In this document: one piece after another, positions 34,602 through 43,423 of the stretch
Numbering within the stretch: the first letter of the stretch is position 1
Layout of the letters: every line of letters begins with the position of its first letter
NCBI GenBank assembly: GCA_034408935.1
Contig: DAOUMV010000003.1
Span: 124,001-188,000, forward strand
DNA from: DAOUMF01 sp034408935
GTDB lineage: Bacteria; Chloroflexota; Dehalococcoidia; SM23-28-2; RBG-16-64-32
DNA length: 64,000 nt
Reading direction: 5' to 3'
Position numbers and translations under genes: made by a program
The notes under the pieces: generated by a model
Told to the model about the DNA's origin: nothing
Seen by the model: the letters and a program-made list of their open reading frames with translations, nothing else
The model's database searches: none

Positions 34602-35401
34602 GATCCATCATCTACGGGCCGGTTCCGTCATGGCGACTGGGAGAGTCCTTGGGCGTGGACCTGCTGCCCGACAACGGCAAGAGCTGCTCCTTCGACTGCA
34701 TCTACTGCCAGCTCGGCAGGACACCGCGGCGCCTCACGCAGCGAACCGGCTTCGTCCCTCTCGACACCGTGCAGCGGGAGCTAGAACGGGTACGGGGCGT
34801 GTCGGCCGACAATGTTACCTTTGCCGGGATGGGCGAGCCGACCCTCGCCAGCAACTTGGGGGAGGCGATCCGAATGGCTCGGTCCGTACTGGGCTTTCCG
34901 GTAGCGGTGCTCACCAACTCCTCACTGATGACATGGGAAGACGTGCGCGAGGATCTAGGCCAGGCCGACGTTGTGGTGGCCAAGCTGGATGTACCCAGCG
35001 AGCGTCTCTTCCAGCGGGTCAACAGGCCATCAGCGGGCTTCAGGCTGCAAGACATAGTCCGTGGGCTCAGGCTGTTCAGAGCCGAGTATGGAGGCAAGCT
35101 GGCCCTGGAGATGATGTTTGTGCGAGCCAACAGGAGATATGCCGCCCAGATGGCCGCCATCGCCAGACAGCTTTCGCCCGATGAGGTGCAGATCAATACG
35201 CCCCTCCGTCCGTGCTCCGTGGTGCCGCTGGCCGCGAAGGCGATAGCCGCCATACGGGAGGCGTTCAGCGGGCTCCCAGTACGCACTGTGTACGAGGCGG
35301 CGAAGCCAGAGGTGACGCCCCTGGACGTTGGTGAGACGGTGCGACGGAGGCCGGCCGCTGCTCGCCAGAGTGAGGACCCGTCTCGCTGCGGGAAGGAGTG
35401 A
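34598..35401 (+). CDS. COG0731-type radical SAM protein
   Basis: 267 residues from the GTG at 34598, which overlaps the DUF364 stop; in-frame sequence further upstream is an antiparallel reading of DUF364 and not homologous. IYGPVPSWRLGESLGVD then CSFDCIYCQLG, the CX3CX2C cluster motif, then TFAGMGEPTLASNLGEA and AVLTNSSLM. Homologues are annotated as wyosine-like or metal-cofactor-associated radical SAM proteins, often beside MinD/NifX genes. A paralogue lies at 55.5-56.4 kb. Substrate unknown. Confidence 0.88.
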   Translation: MRSIIYGPVPSWRLGESLGVDLLPDNGKSCSFDCIYCQLGRTPRRLTQRTGFVPLDTVQRELERVRGVSADNVTFAGMGEPTLASNLGEAIRMARSVLGFPVAVLTNSSLMTWEDVREDLGQADVVVAKLDVPSERLFQRVNRPSAGFRLQDIVRGLRLFRAEYGGKLALEMMFVRANRRYAAQMAAIARQLSPDEVQINTPLRPCSVVPLAAKAIAAIREAFSGLPVRTVYEAAKPEVTPLDVGETVRRRPAAARQSEDPSRCGKE

Positions 35402-35407
35402 ACGACC

Positions 35408-36133
35408 ATGGCTAGGCACCGACAGAAGAAAGCGGCCCGTGGAGGTGGCCAGAGGCGTCGCCCGCGGACTTCGTATGTCATCGCTGCCATGGTGGCTGGG
35501 CTGGCGGTGGGCGCGGTGTTCATCGCTGCTCTCGCGTGGCTCGGTGACGAGGACAGCCCTGACGGCGCGGACGAGACGCTGGTGGCGACGGGGCGGGTGT
35601 GCGCAAGCGGCAGCGCGTTCGTCGAAGGGCGCACGTGCGGGCAGGACTCCGCTCCGGTGACCATCGTTGAGTACTCCGAGTTTCTGTGTCCCTTCTGTGC
35701 CCGCGCGGCGTTGACCACTCTGCCAGAAGTAGAGGAGGAGTATGTCGCGGCGGGGAAGGTGAAGCTGGAGTTCAAGCACTTCATCGTTCATGGCGACGAG
35801 GCGGTGCTCGCGGCAGGGGCGGCGGAATGCGCCGGTGAGCAGAATGCCTTTTGGGAGTATCACGACAAGCTATTCCTCAACCAGGGGAGCGTTGACTTCA
35901 GCGTCGAGAACCTGAAGCAGTTCGCCAAGGACCTGGAACTCGACACCGACTCCTTCAACTCCTGCCTGGACTCCGAAGGATACATCGACACGCTGGCTGC
36001 GGATGTAGAGGAAGCTCGGGCGCATGGGGCTAGCGGCACGCCGAGTTTCCTAGTAAACGGCAAGTTAGTGGTCGGCTACCAGCCGTTCGAGGAGTTCCGG
36101 CTACACATCGAGGAGGCGCTAGCCGGCCAGTAG
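35408..36133 (+). CDS. DsbA-family thiol-disulfide protein, membrane-anchored
   Basis: 241 residues, GGAAGGAG site. A basic N-terminus (RHRQKKAARGGGQRRR) precedes one membrane helix (about residues 22-45), then a DsbA-like domain with CPFC (about residue 95) after EYSEFL and the cis-Pro loop GTPSFLVNG. It probably faces the cell exterior and oxidises or isomerises disulfides of exported Cys-rich proteins, for example the cytochromes or redox subunits encoded near 50 kb. Six bases after the radical SAM gene. Confidence 0.87.
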   Translation: MARHRQKKAARGGGQRRRPRTSYVIAAMVAGLAVGAVFIAALAWLGDEDSPDGADETLVATGRVCASGSAFVEGRTCGQDSAPVTIVEYSEFLCPFCARAALTTLPEVEEEYVAAGKVKLEFKHFIVHGDEAVLAAGAAECAGEQNAFWEYHDKLFLNQGSVDFSVENLKQFAKDLELDTDSFNSCLDSEGYIDTLAADVEEARAHGASGTPSFLVNGKLVVGYQPFEEFRLHIEEALAGQ

Positions 36134-36162
36134 ATGCGGCGAGCAGCGCCAGGAGGCCTAGA

Positions 36163-37164
36163 ATGAGCGCTCAGATCGTGCTGAATCCCGTTGACCGGGT
36201 GGAGGTCCTGACTGTCATCGACAACGTGATGGACGTGCTTCTCCGCAGCACGGACGTGGCGAAGCGGATGGAGGCCGGCGGACGCGAGAAGCCACCGTTC
36301 GTGGAGGCCCCGCTCCTAGAGTCGGGTCGGGCCGCGGATGCCCCGGTGGCCGAACATGGTCTCTCCTTCCTGGTCTCCGTGGTGCAGGGAGACGGGCGCC
36401 GGACGATCCTCTTCGACACGGGCTCGACGGTGAACGGACTGGTCCACAACCTGCGTGTGCTGGAAGTGGATGCGGGGGAGATCGAGGCCATCGTCCTCAG
36501 CCACGGCCACTTCGACCACACGACGGGCCTCAACGGGTTGGCGCAGAGCCTCCAGCCGCTGCCGCCGCTCGTCGTTCACCCTGACTTCTGGCTGAAGCGG
36601 CGGGTCGCTCTCCCCAAGCGGGAGCCGTACGAGCTACCCACGACCAGCAAAGAGAAGGTCCTAGCTGCGGGCTTTTCGGTGATCGAGAGCCGCGAGCCGT
36701 CGTCGCTGCTGGACGATAGCCTGCTGGTGACGGGGGAGATCGAGCGCACCACGGATTTCGAGCAGGGCCTCGCCGTCCACCAGGCCTTTCGTGACGGCGA
36801 GTGGCAGCCGGATCCCCTCATCTACGACGACCAGGCGCTGGTGGCCAACGTGCGCGGCAAGGGTCTCGTGGTCATCACCGGCTGCGGCCACGCTGGGATG
36901 ATCAACACGGTTCGCCATGCCCGCAAGCTCACGGGCGTCGACCAGGTGTATGCGGTGCTCGGTGGTTTCCACCTGGCGCCGCCGGCGTTCGAGCCCAGCA
37001 TCTGGCCGACGGTGGAAGCGCTGGCGGAGATTGGCCCAGAGGTGGTGGTCCCCGCCCACTGCACGGGCTGGCGCGCAACTCACGCCCTGGCAGCGGCCTT
37101 CCCCGACGCCTTCATCCAGGGCAGCGTGGGTACCAGGTACATTCTCCAAAGCGACAGCGGATGA
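36163..37164 (+). CDS. metallo-beta-lactamase-fold hydrolase (DHPR-synthase-like)
   Basis: 333 residues, AGGAGG site. The zinc motif is HGHFDHTTG (about residues 111-119); further metal ligands are in GCGHAGMINTVRHA and the C-terminal VPAHCTGW. The layout (FDTGSTVNGLVHNL, then VVHPDFWLKR) matches the 7,8-dihydropterin-6-methyl synthase-like MBL group. These often lie next to MinD-ferredoxin and NifX genes. Substrate unknown. Confidence 0.87.
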   Translation: MSAQIVLNPVDRVEVLTVIDNVMDVLLRSTDVAKRMEAGGREKPPFVEAPLLESGRAADAPVAEHGLSFLVSVVQGDGRRTILFDTGSTVNGLVHNLRVLEVDAGEIEAIVLSHGHFDHTTGLNGLAQSLQPLPPLVVHPDFWLKRRVALPKREPYELPTTSKEKVLAAGFSVIESREPSSLLDDSLLVTGEIERTTDFEQGLAVHQAFRDGEWQPDPLIYDDQALVANVRGKGLVVITGCGHAGMINTVRHARKLTGVDQVYAVLGGFHLAPPAFEPSIWPTVEALAEIGPEVVVPAHCTGWRATHALAAAFPDAFIQGSVGTRYILQSDSG

Positions 37165-37208
37165 CGCTCACGGATTGCAGTGTTTCGGGGATCGGAGGTG
37201 AGAGGGAA

Positions 37209-37757
37209 ATGTCCAACAAGAGGATGAGCGAAAGCGACGTTGGGTTCAGACTGATGACGCTTGCCTTCAAGTTTCGAGACCTACTCCAGAACCCACGAAA
37301 GAGCCTAGCCAGGGCTCAACTGAGAAAAGGGATGTCCGTGGTCGACTATGGGTGTGGTCCGGGTAGCTTCACGATACCGGCGGCGGAACTGGTAGGGGAG
37401 GAGGGCAGGGTCTTTGCCGTGGACATCCACCCGCTCGCCATCAGGGCCGTGAAACAGAAGGCCTCACGAAAGGGCCTGCAAAACGTGGAAGCGATCTTGG
37501 TTCAAGAATATGACACTGGTATTCAGGAATCGAGTATAGACCGGGTGTTGCTGATCGACACGATTCACCTGATTGACGACCCTGACGCGCTGTTTCGCAG
37601 CCTTCATCGAATGCTCAAGCCGGACGGCCTCCTATTCATGCAAAAGGGGCACATGGCTTTGTCTGAGCAGAGGGAGATTCTGACGAACACCGGCCTCTTT
37701 CGGGTTAAGGAGGCTGAAGGCCTGATGATGCTGGCTGCTCCGCAGCCGCAGTCCTAG
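37209..37757 (+). CDS. class I SAM-dependent methyltransferase
   Basis: 182 residues from the ATG at 37209, chosen for GGAGGTGAGAGGG; in-frame extension upstream overlaps the MBL gene. Motif I is VVDYGCGPGSFTIPA and motif II VFAVDIHPLAI; IDTIHLIDDP follows. It belongs to the UbiE/MT11 type. Members of this group occur in metal-cofactor and arsenic loci, but the substrate is open. Confidence 0.83.
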   Translation: MSNKRMSESDVGFRLMTLAFKFRDLLQNPRKSLARAQLRKGMSVVDYGCGPGSFTIPAAELVGEEGRVFAVDIHPLAIRAVKQKASRKGLQNVEAILVQEYDTGIQESSIDRVLLIDTIHLIDDPDALFRSLHRMLKPDGLLFMQKGHMALSEQREILTNTGLFRVKEAEGLMMLAAPQPQS

Positions 37758-37913
37758 CACTTCGTGAAACCGCAATGCGGGCCAGAGTAGCTAACAGCGC
37801 CCGGACGCCGCGTAAAGATATGGCTGCCCCAAACTTGAGCTACGCGCCGCCCTTCGCCAGCCGCTGGGACGCGATCCGAATCGCCGCCCTCCAAGTCACG
37901 GGCGGGATCCAGC

Positions 37914-38798
37914 GTGCCAAGCATCCGGAGAGCGGCAGCCGAGTTGGAAAGGATACCTGACACGACGCGAGCTGCGGGACTACACGAGAGACGACTGGGC
38001 AGGACGGGCCTGCTGGTCAGCGAGATCGGGTTCGGGGCGGCGCATGTGACCGGCGTTGCTGAGGCGGAGGAGACTCTGTATCGGGCCTTTTCTCTGGGCA
38101 TCAACTTCGTGGAGACCGGACGGGCCTATGGGGAGAGCGAGTACCTCATCGGCAGGGCGCTCCGCCACTTCAGCGAGGAGGCGTCCGCCGTGTATGTAGC
38201 CAGCAAGACGCTCAAGCGCACGCGGGACGGTGCCCTCGCCGATCTGGAGAGGAGCCTCGGCCACCTCGGCCTATCCAGCGTGGACATCTATCAACTGAAC
38301 GACGTCGATGAAGAAGGCTGGGAGCAGGTCATGGCCAAGGGCGGCGCGCTGGCGGGGTTGGAAGAGGCGCGGGAGGAGGGGATCGTTCGCTTCATCGGCA
38401 TTACCAGCCACTTCCCTGAGGTGCTGAGGCGGGCAGTGACGACCGGCCGGTTCGACACCATCGAAGTGGCGTACAGCCCCTTCGACAGAAGAGGGGAGGC
38501 GGTCATGCGGCTGGCTCACCGCAAGCATATCGGTGTGATCGGCATGAAGCCGTTCGGCGGGTTCGGTATGCTTGGATCCCTGAAGGGCTCACAGTGGGCG
38601 CGGGCGCTCAACGTCTCCTCTCTCCTTCGCTATGCCCTGTCTAACCGATTCCTCTCGGTGACCATTCCAGGCATGCGGTTCGTTCGCGAGGTGGAGGAAA
38701 ACGTGGCGACGGCTGCTGCCTACGAGCTCATGACATCCAGGCAGAAGACCAGCGTCCGCAGGCAGGCGCAGGAGTTTTTGGCGGCGGAGATTGCCTGA
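37914..38798 (+). CDS. aldo/keto reductase-family protein with altered catalytic residues
   Basis: 294 residues, GTG start without clear ribosome site. RRLGRTGLLVSEIGFG is the family start. The Tyr of the tetrad is kept (RAYGESE) and so is the Lys (VASKT). The usual Asp of the DTAxxYG motif is Glu (ETGRAYG) and the His is Asn (YQLNDVD). The C-terminus lacks the ferredoxin-like Cys set found in many relatives. Reduced or altered activity is likely. It sits between the methyltransferase and the PadR gene. Confidence 0.75.
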   Translation: MPSIRRAAAELERIPDTTRAAGLHERRLGRTGLLVSEIGFGAAHVTGVAEAEETLYRAFSLGINFVETGRAYGESEYLIGRALRHFSEEASAVYVASKTLKRTRDGALADLERSLGHLGLSSVDIYQLNDVDEEGWEQVMAKGGALAGLEEAREEGIVRFIGITSHFPEVLRRAVTTGRFDTIEVAYSPFDRRGEAVMRLAHRKHIGVIGMKPFGGFGMLGSLKGSQWARALNVSSLLRYALSNRFLSVTIPGMRFVREVEENVATAAAYELMTSRQKTSVRRQAQEFLAAEIA

Positions 38799-38831
38799 TG
38801 CGGTGTTCGGAGGTGCACCGCGGTCGAGAGC

Positions 38832-38872
38832 TTGACATCGTGTAGGTGGGGTGGTATTCAGTGATTGAATAC
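38832..38872 (+). promoter_or_regulatory. PadR promoter with overlapping operator palindrome
   Basis: TTGACA (38832-38837), 17-base spacer, TATTCA (38855-38860). A perfect inverted repeat GTATTCA-GTGAT-TGAATAC (38854-38872) covers the -10 and start site. Binding by the PadR protein encoded 16 bases downstream would block transcription of padR and the transporter operon. The start site must fall after 38866, so the ATG at 38888 is the real start. Confidence 0.75.
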
Positions 38873-38887
38873 TCAGTAGCTGATGCA

Positions 38888-39481
38888 ATGTCCCGGAAGA
38901 AGTCTGCGCCGTCGTCGGCCGAGTACGCCATTCTGGGCTTGCTCAATGAGCAGCCCAGGCACGGCTATCACATCGCTCAGGAGATGGCTCCCGAGCGAGG
39001 CCTGGGGCTGATCTGTCCACTAGGCCTCAGCAACGTCTACTTCCTTCTGGGAAAGCTGGAGCGGCATGGCCTGATCGAAGTCGACTGGCACGAGGAGGAC
39101 GTGTATCCTCCGAAGACCGTGTTCAAGGTGACGGCGGCCGGCAAGCAGGCCCTCGAATCCTGGGTCTGGAAGTCGCCGGCGCGCCTGCGCGACGTGCGTC
39201 TGGACTTCGCGCTCAAGCTCTATTTCCTCGGGCGTGAGAACGCTGACAGCATATCGCGACTGCTCGATGACCACGTTCAGTTCTGCAAGCAGTATCTCTC
39301 GGAGTGGAGGGCGCTGGTGGACTCGGCAGCGCCGCATAGCTACGACCGCCTGGCGATGCAATCGAAGATAGCCGCTGCCCAGGGCACCCTCGACTGGTTG
39401 ATCGAGTGTCGGCAGGGAGTGAGGGGCGAGGATAGCGAGCACAATCGGCCAGTAGGGGCGAGGCGGAGGAGGTCTCGATGA
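38888..39481 (+). CDS. PadR-family transcriptional regulator
   Basis: 197 residues from the ATG at 38888, fixed by the promoter that ends at 38860; an in-frame GTG at 38846 lies inside it. The winged HTH is at residues about 10-90 (SAEYAILGLLNEQPRHGYHIAQEM, then SNVYFLLGKLERHGLI, wing with KTVFKVTAAGK). A C-terminal dimerisation helix pair follows. It overlaps the molybdate/tungstate-binding gene by 4 bases, so it probably controls the transporter in response to an unknown ligand and itself. Confidence 0.87.
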   Translation: MSRKKSAPSSAEYAILGLLNEQPRHGYHIAQEMAPERGLGLICPLGLSNVYFLLGKLERHGLIEVDWHEEDVYPPKTVFKVTAAGKQALESWVWKSPARLRDVRLDFALKLYFLGRENADSISRLLDDHVQFCKQYLSEWRALVDSAAPHSYDRLAMQSKIAAAQGTLDWLIECRQGVRGEDSEHNRPVGARRRRSR

Positions 39482-40326
39482 GAGCAAAGGCGCGCTGCCT
39501 CGGTCATGTGTCGCTCCTTCTCGTACTGGCCATCGCTGGCGGGGCTTGCGGTGGGAACGGAGGCCCTACCTTGGAGCTGTTCGTCGGCTCGGCGACGAAG
39601 CCCGCCACCGAGGAGGCCGCCAGGCTGTTCGAGGAGAAGTATGGTGCGAACGTAGAGCTGCACTTCGGCGGCTCGGGGGCGATGCTCTCCCAGATGAAGC
39701 TGACCGGCAGGGGCGATATCTATTTCCCTGGCTCTTCCGACTTCATGGAGGTGGCCAAGAATGAGGGCTTGGTTCTTCCCGAAAGCGAACGCATAGCGGC
39801 GTACCTGATACCGGCCATCAATGTCCAGAAGGGTAACCCCAAGAACATCCAGTCGCTGGAGGATCTGGTCAGGCCGGACGTAACGCTTGCTATTGGGGAT
39901 CCGGAGACGGTTTGCGTGGGCCTGTACGCGGTAGAGATCCTGGAGGCGGCGGGGCTATCCGAACGCATCCGGCCCAAGATGGCGACGTACGCCGAGAGCT
40001 GCGCGAAGACGGCCCAACTGATCGCCCTGGACAGCGTGGATGCAGTCATTGGCTGGCGCGTGTTTGAGTATTGGGAGCCGGAGGAGATCGAGACGGTCTA
40101 TCTCGAGCCCGGCCAGATCCCTCGCATCGGCTACGTGCCCATCGCCATTAGCAGATCGAGCGAGCAACCCGCACTGGCGCAGCAGTTCATCGATTTCGTC
40201 ACCTCGGACGAGGGTAAGGCGATCTACGCCAGGTGGCACTACCTGACGACCGAGGAGGAGGCGCGGGAGTTCGCTCCGCAGGCCACTGTGGGAGGCGAAT
40301 GGGAGCTACCGGAGGAGTGGAGATGA
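39478..40326 (+). CDS. modA: molybdate/tungstate ABC transporter substrate-binding lipoprotein
   Basis: 282 residues. A lipoprotein signal ends IAGGACGG (Cys about residue 23). The ModA-type fold follows: LFVGSATKPATEEAARLFEEKYG, HFGGSGAMLSQM, DIYFPGS, INVQKGNPKNI and WRVFEYW. It should bind an oxyanion (molybdate or tungstate) outside the membrane for the permease and ATPase encoded next. GGAGGAGG site; ATGA overlap with padR and with the permease. Confidence 0.87.
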   Translation: MRAKARCLGHVSLLLVLAIAGGACGGNGGPTLELFVGSATKPATEEAARLFEEKYGANVELHFGGSGAMLSQMKLTGRGDIYFPGSSDFMEVAKNEGLVLPESERIAAYLIPAINVQKGNPKNIQSLEDLVRPDVTLAIGDPETVCVGLYAVEILEAAGLSERIRPKMATYAESCAKTAQLIALDSVDAVIGWRVFEYWEPEEIETVYLEPGQIPRIGYVPIAISRSSEQPALAQQFIDFVTSDEGKAIYARWHYLTTEEEAREFAPQATVGGEWELPEEWR

Positions 40327-41120
40327 GAACCAGGCGCGTCGCTGATCAGTCCTTTTCCGTTTTCACCTGGGCGGTGCTGGGTGTGCTCACCGCCTACATC
40401 TCGCTGATAGTGATAGTCCTATTCCTGCGTGTTAACGCCGACTCGTACGGGGACACACTGCTATCGGGGCGGGCGCTTTCCACGATAAGGCTGTCGGTTA
40501 TCTGCGCGACGATAGCTTCGGTCCTGGCCCTTCTCTTTGCCGTGCCCGTCGCCTATCTGCTGGCTCGGAAGAGCTTCCCGGGCAAGGACCTGATCGATAG
40601 TATCTTGGATATACCCATCATCCTCTCGCCCGTCGCCCTGGGGACGGCGCTGCTGGTAGTCCTCAGCTCCGACGCCGGTGAGGCGCTACAGGATAACCTG
40701 GTGAGCTTCACGTTCGCCACGCGAGGAATCGTCCTCGCTCAATTCTCTGTCGTCGTCGCTCTGGCCATACGTTCGCTGAAGGCCGTGTTTGAGCAGATAG
40801 ATCCTCGCTATGAAGAGGTCTCCTACTTCCTGGGCTGCAACCGCTGGCAGACCTTCCTCAGGATTAGCCTGCCGCTGGCCAGGGGTGGCATCATAGCCTC
40901 CTTCATTCTGGCCTGGGCTAGAGCTATCGGCGAGTTCGGGGCAACGATCACCGTAGCCGGGGCGGTCTCCGGAAAGACGGAGACGATCCCGTCGGCGATA
41001 TACCTCGGGTTGGCGCAGGTCGACATCCAAGAGACCCTCGTCTACGTCCTGCTGCTCGTGGTCGTGGCCATATCCGTGCTGATGGCTGTGAGGCGTCTAA
41101 CGCCAAGACGGAGCGCCTGA
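40323..41120 (+). CDS. modB: molybdate/tungstate ABC transporter permease
   Basis: 265 residues from the ATG at 40323, overlapping the binding-protein stop (ATGA). Six hydrophobic segments. The EAA loop for ATPase contact is YEEVSYFLGCNRWQTFLRI, then LPLARGG and the AIGEFGATITVAG segment typical of ModB/WtpB. Partner of the adjacent modA- and modC-like genes. Confidence 0.88.
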   Translation: MRTRRVADQSFSVFTWAVLGVLTAYISLIVIVLFLRVNADSYGDTLLSGRALSTIRLSVICATIASVLALLFAVPVAYLLARKSFPGKDLIDSILDIPIILSPVALGTALLVVLSSDAGEALQDNLVSFTFATRGIVLAQFSVVVALAIRSLKAVFEQIDPRYEEVSYFLGCNRWQTFLRISLPLARGGIIASFILAWARAIGEFGATITVAGAVSGKTETIPSAIYLGLAQVDIQETLVYVLLLVVVAISVLMAVRRLTPRRSA

Positions 41121-42212
41121 GTGATCCGGATCCAAGAGCTGTCTGCCGACTTCGATTCGTTCAGATTGGAGGATATCGACCTCCACGTCTTCGAAGGGGA
41201 GCATTTCGTGCTCCTGGGCCCGTCGGGTGCGGGCAAGACTTTGCTCACTGAGACCGTCCTCGGTCTGCGTCGTCAGAGCAAGGGAAAGATACTGCTCGAC
41301 GACAGAACCGTCCGCGGCGGCCCCGTTGATGGGGTGTCGGTTTCGTACGTGCCCCAGGACCTGGCGATATTCCCCCACATGAGCATCAAGGGCAACATCA
41401 CGTTCGGGGCCCGAGTGAGGCGAATGGATCCGGCCAGTATGGCGACGAAGCTTGAGGAGCTGGCTGACCTCCTCGACATCACGGACCTTCTCGACCGTTC
41501 GTCGACGGATACCCTGAGCATGGGGGAGAGGCAGCGAGTGGCGCTGGCGCGGGCGCTCATCGTTGAGCCCCGGATACTGTTTCTCGATGAGCCCTTCTCA
41601 TCGCTGGATTTCTACATCAGGCGCCAACTGATCGAGAAGCTGCAGGAGATTAAGAGCACGCTGAGTGTGACCATCTTTCACGTCACCCACGACCACGAAG
41701 AGGCGTTCATGCTCGGCGATCGCATCGCTGTCATGTTCGAGGGCAGGATTGCCCAGGTGGGCCCACCCGTTGAACTGCAGAGAAGACCGGTCAGTCTGGA
41801 AGTGGCCAGATTTCTGCTCGCTCAGAACATATTCGAGGGGCAGGTCGTAGAGGTTGACCGCGAGGCTGGCACGATGACGACGCGCGTGGATGAGGTGTCC
41901 TTGGTTTCGGAAGCGGCTGACCATCTTTCGTGCGGGCAGAACGTGTCGGCGGTCATCCGTCCCGAGGAGGTCCACATAATCCGCCCAGACAGGCCGCTGG
42001 GCGCCAAGGTCAGGGACAACCTGTTCGAAGGCCGCATCGAGAAAAGGACTCCCACTCCGGGTGGCTACGTTCTCACTACGCGGGTCCAGGGCCTGGAAAC
42101 GCCGGTGGAGATTCGCCTGTCCAACTGCGCCTTCGATGATCTGGACCTGACCAGCAAGTCGAGGGTGCGGGTGAGCCTGAAGGCAGAGGCCCTATGGTTC
42201 ATTGCCAGGTAA
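41121..42212 (+). CDS. modC: molybdate/tungstate ABC transporter ATP-binding protein
   Basis: 363 residues, GTG directly after the permease stop. Walker A GPSGAGKT (about 37-44), Q-loop SYVPQDLA, signature LSMGERQR, Walker B ILFLDEPFSSLD and H-loop HVTHDHEEA are complete. The C-terminal about 120 residues are a TOBE-type regulatory domain (VSAVIRPEEVHI). It energises import by the permease. Confidence 0.9.
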   Translation: MIRIQELSADFDSFRLEDIDLHVFEGEHFVLLGPSGAGKTLLTETVLGLRRQSKGKILLDDRTVRGGPVDGVSVSYVPQDLAIFPHMSIKGNITFGARVRRMDPASMATKLEELADLLDITDLLDRSSTDTLSMGERQRVALARALIVEPRILFLDEPFSSLDFYIRRQLIEKLQEIKSTLSVTIFHVTHDHEEAFMLGDRIAVMFEGRIAQVGPPVELQRRPVSLEVARFLLAQNIFEGQVVEVDREAGTMTTRVDEVSLVSEAADHLSCGQNVSAVIRPEEVHIIRPDRPLGAKVRDNLFEGRIEKRTPTPGGYVLTTRVQGLETPVEIRLSNCAFDDLDLTSKSRVRVSLKAEALWFIAR

Positions 42213-42323
42213 CCCGTGTTGACGAGCAGGGTGCTGAGTCGCGCAGGCGGAGGAGCAGCGCGCGTGAGCAGGCGCAGCCATTCCTAGCCGCAGGACACTT
42301 GGGCTCGAGAAGGGAGCAGTGAC

Positions 42324-43325
42324 ATGTTTGACGAGACGCGTTGTGACCGCTGCGGCGAGTGCCTGGTGCGCTGCCTCTACGTGGACTACGACCAGGAGCG
42401 AGCCGCCTTCGAGATCGATGAACTCATAGCGGGACGCCCGGCGCCGATACTGTCGGCCTGTCTCACCTGCTTTGCCTGCAACGAGTACTGCCCCACCGAT
42501 GCCCGGCCCTTCGATCTGATCCTGGAGCGACAGGAGCAGTTCGGCTCCCTGGGCATCGCGCAGGAGATGATAGCGGCTGAGGAGGCCCGCTACGCCGTCA
42601 CCTCGGAGGTCCGCGTGCCGGAGAACCAGGGTCGCGTCCTATCAGCCTGCGTCTTCAGCTCCAGCGATGCCGAGCTCTTCCAGGGGCGTCTGTTCGAGGG
42701 GCTGCCGACCGTGAAGGGACGACACTTCTTCTGCTACATCCTCTTCGACCATCTGGGGGCGGGCTCGGTGACCCGCCGTCACGCCCAGACCTTCGTGGAC
42801 AACCTGGCGGCCACTGGCGCCGACGAGGTCATCCTCTTCCACGACGACTGCTACGGCATGCTGGTGGACCGTGCGCCGCAGTTCGGCATCAACGTTCCCT
42901 TCCGACCGGTGCATGTGGTGGAGTACCTGCAGCGCTATCTGGAAGAGCACCGCCAAGACATCACTCCCCTGGGTCTCCGCATCGCCTATCAGCGGCCCTG
43001 CGCCTCGCGTATGTCTCCGGGGAAAGAGGACGCCGTGGACGCGGTGCTAGGTCTGATCGGCGTGGAGCGCGTCCAGCGCCGCTACGATCGGGAGAACTGC
43101 CTGTGCTGCGGACTGGCGGCCGCCACGTTCAATCCCCAGCAGGCCCCCGTGATCCGCCAGCGCAACCTGGACGACGCCCTGGAGGCGGGGGCGCAGGCGA
43201 TGTGCTATCTGTGTCCCATGTGTCGAAGGGGCCTGGCTGACGCTGCGCGGGATCGTGGCCTCGCCGGCTATCACATCGTGGAGCTCGCTCGCATGGCGTT
43301 GGGGGAGCTCCCTGTCCCCGCCTAG
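42324..43325 (+). CDS. HdrD/GlcF-like CCG-domain Fe-S protein
   Basis: 333 residues, GAAGGGAG site. Residues 1-60 hold two 4Fe-4S motifs (CDRCGECLVRC, then CLTCFACNEYCP). The C-terminal half has CCG-domain elements: FHDDCYGML, CLCCGLAAAT and CYLCPMC, which in HdrB/HdrD ligate a noncubane cluster. Unlike the three longer DsrK/HmcF-like proteins in the window, it has no neighbouring cytochrome b. It lies between the Mo/W transporter and an orphan binding protein, so it may serve the cofactor system or an Mo/W enzyme. Confidence 0.85.
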   Translation: MFDETRCDRCGECLVRCLYVDYDQERAAFEIDELIAGRPAPILSACLTCFACNEYCPTDARPFDLILERQEQFGSLGIAQEMIAAEEARYAVTSEVRVPENQGRVLSACVFSSSDAELFQGRLFEGLPTVKGRHFFCYILFDHLGAGSVTRRHAQTFVDNLAATGADEVILFHDDCYGMLVDRAPQFGINVPFRPVHVVEYLQRYLEEHRQDITPLGLRIAYQRPCASRMSPGKEDAVDAVLGLIGVERVQRRYDRENCLCCGLAAATFNPQQAPVIRQRNLDDALEAGAQAMCYLCPMCRRGLADAARDRGLAGYHIVELARMALGELPVPA

Positions 43326-43423
43326 AGAGGCGCCGGCAGTGACCCAGACGATTCTGGCCCAACCTCGGGACCGAGTGCTGTGAGCGTTCCCAGGCGAGTG
43401 CTGTCGTTGGCGGAGCAGGGGTA

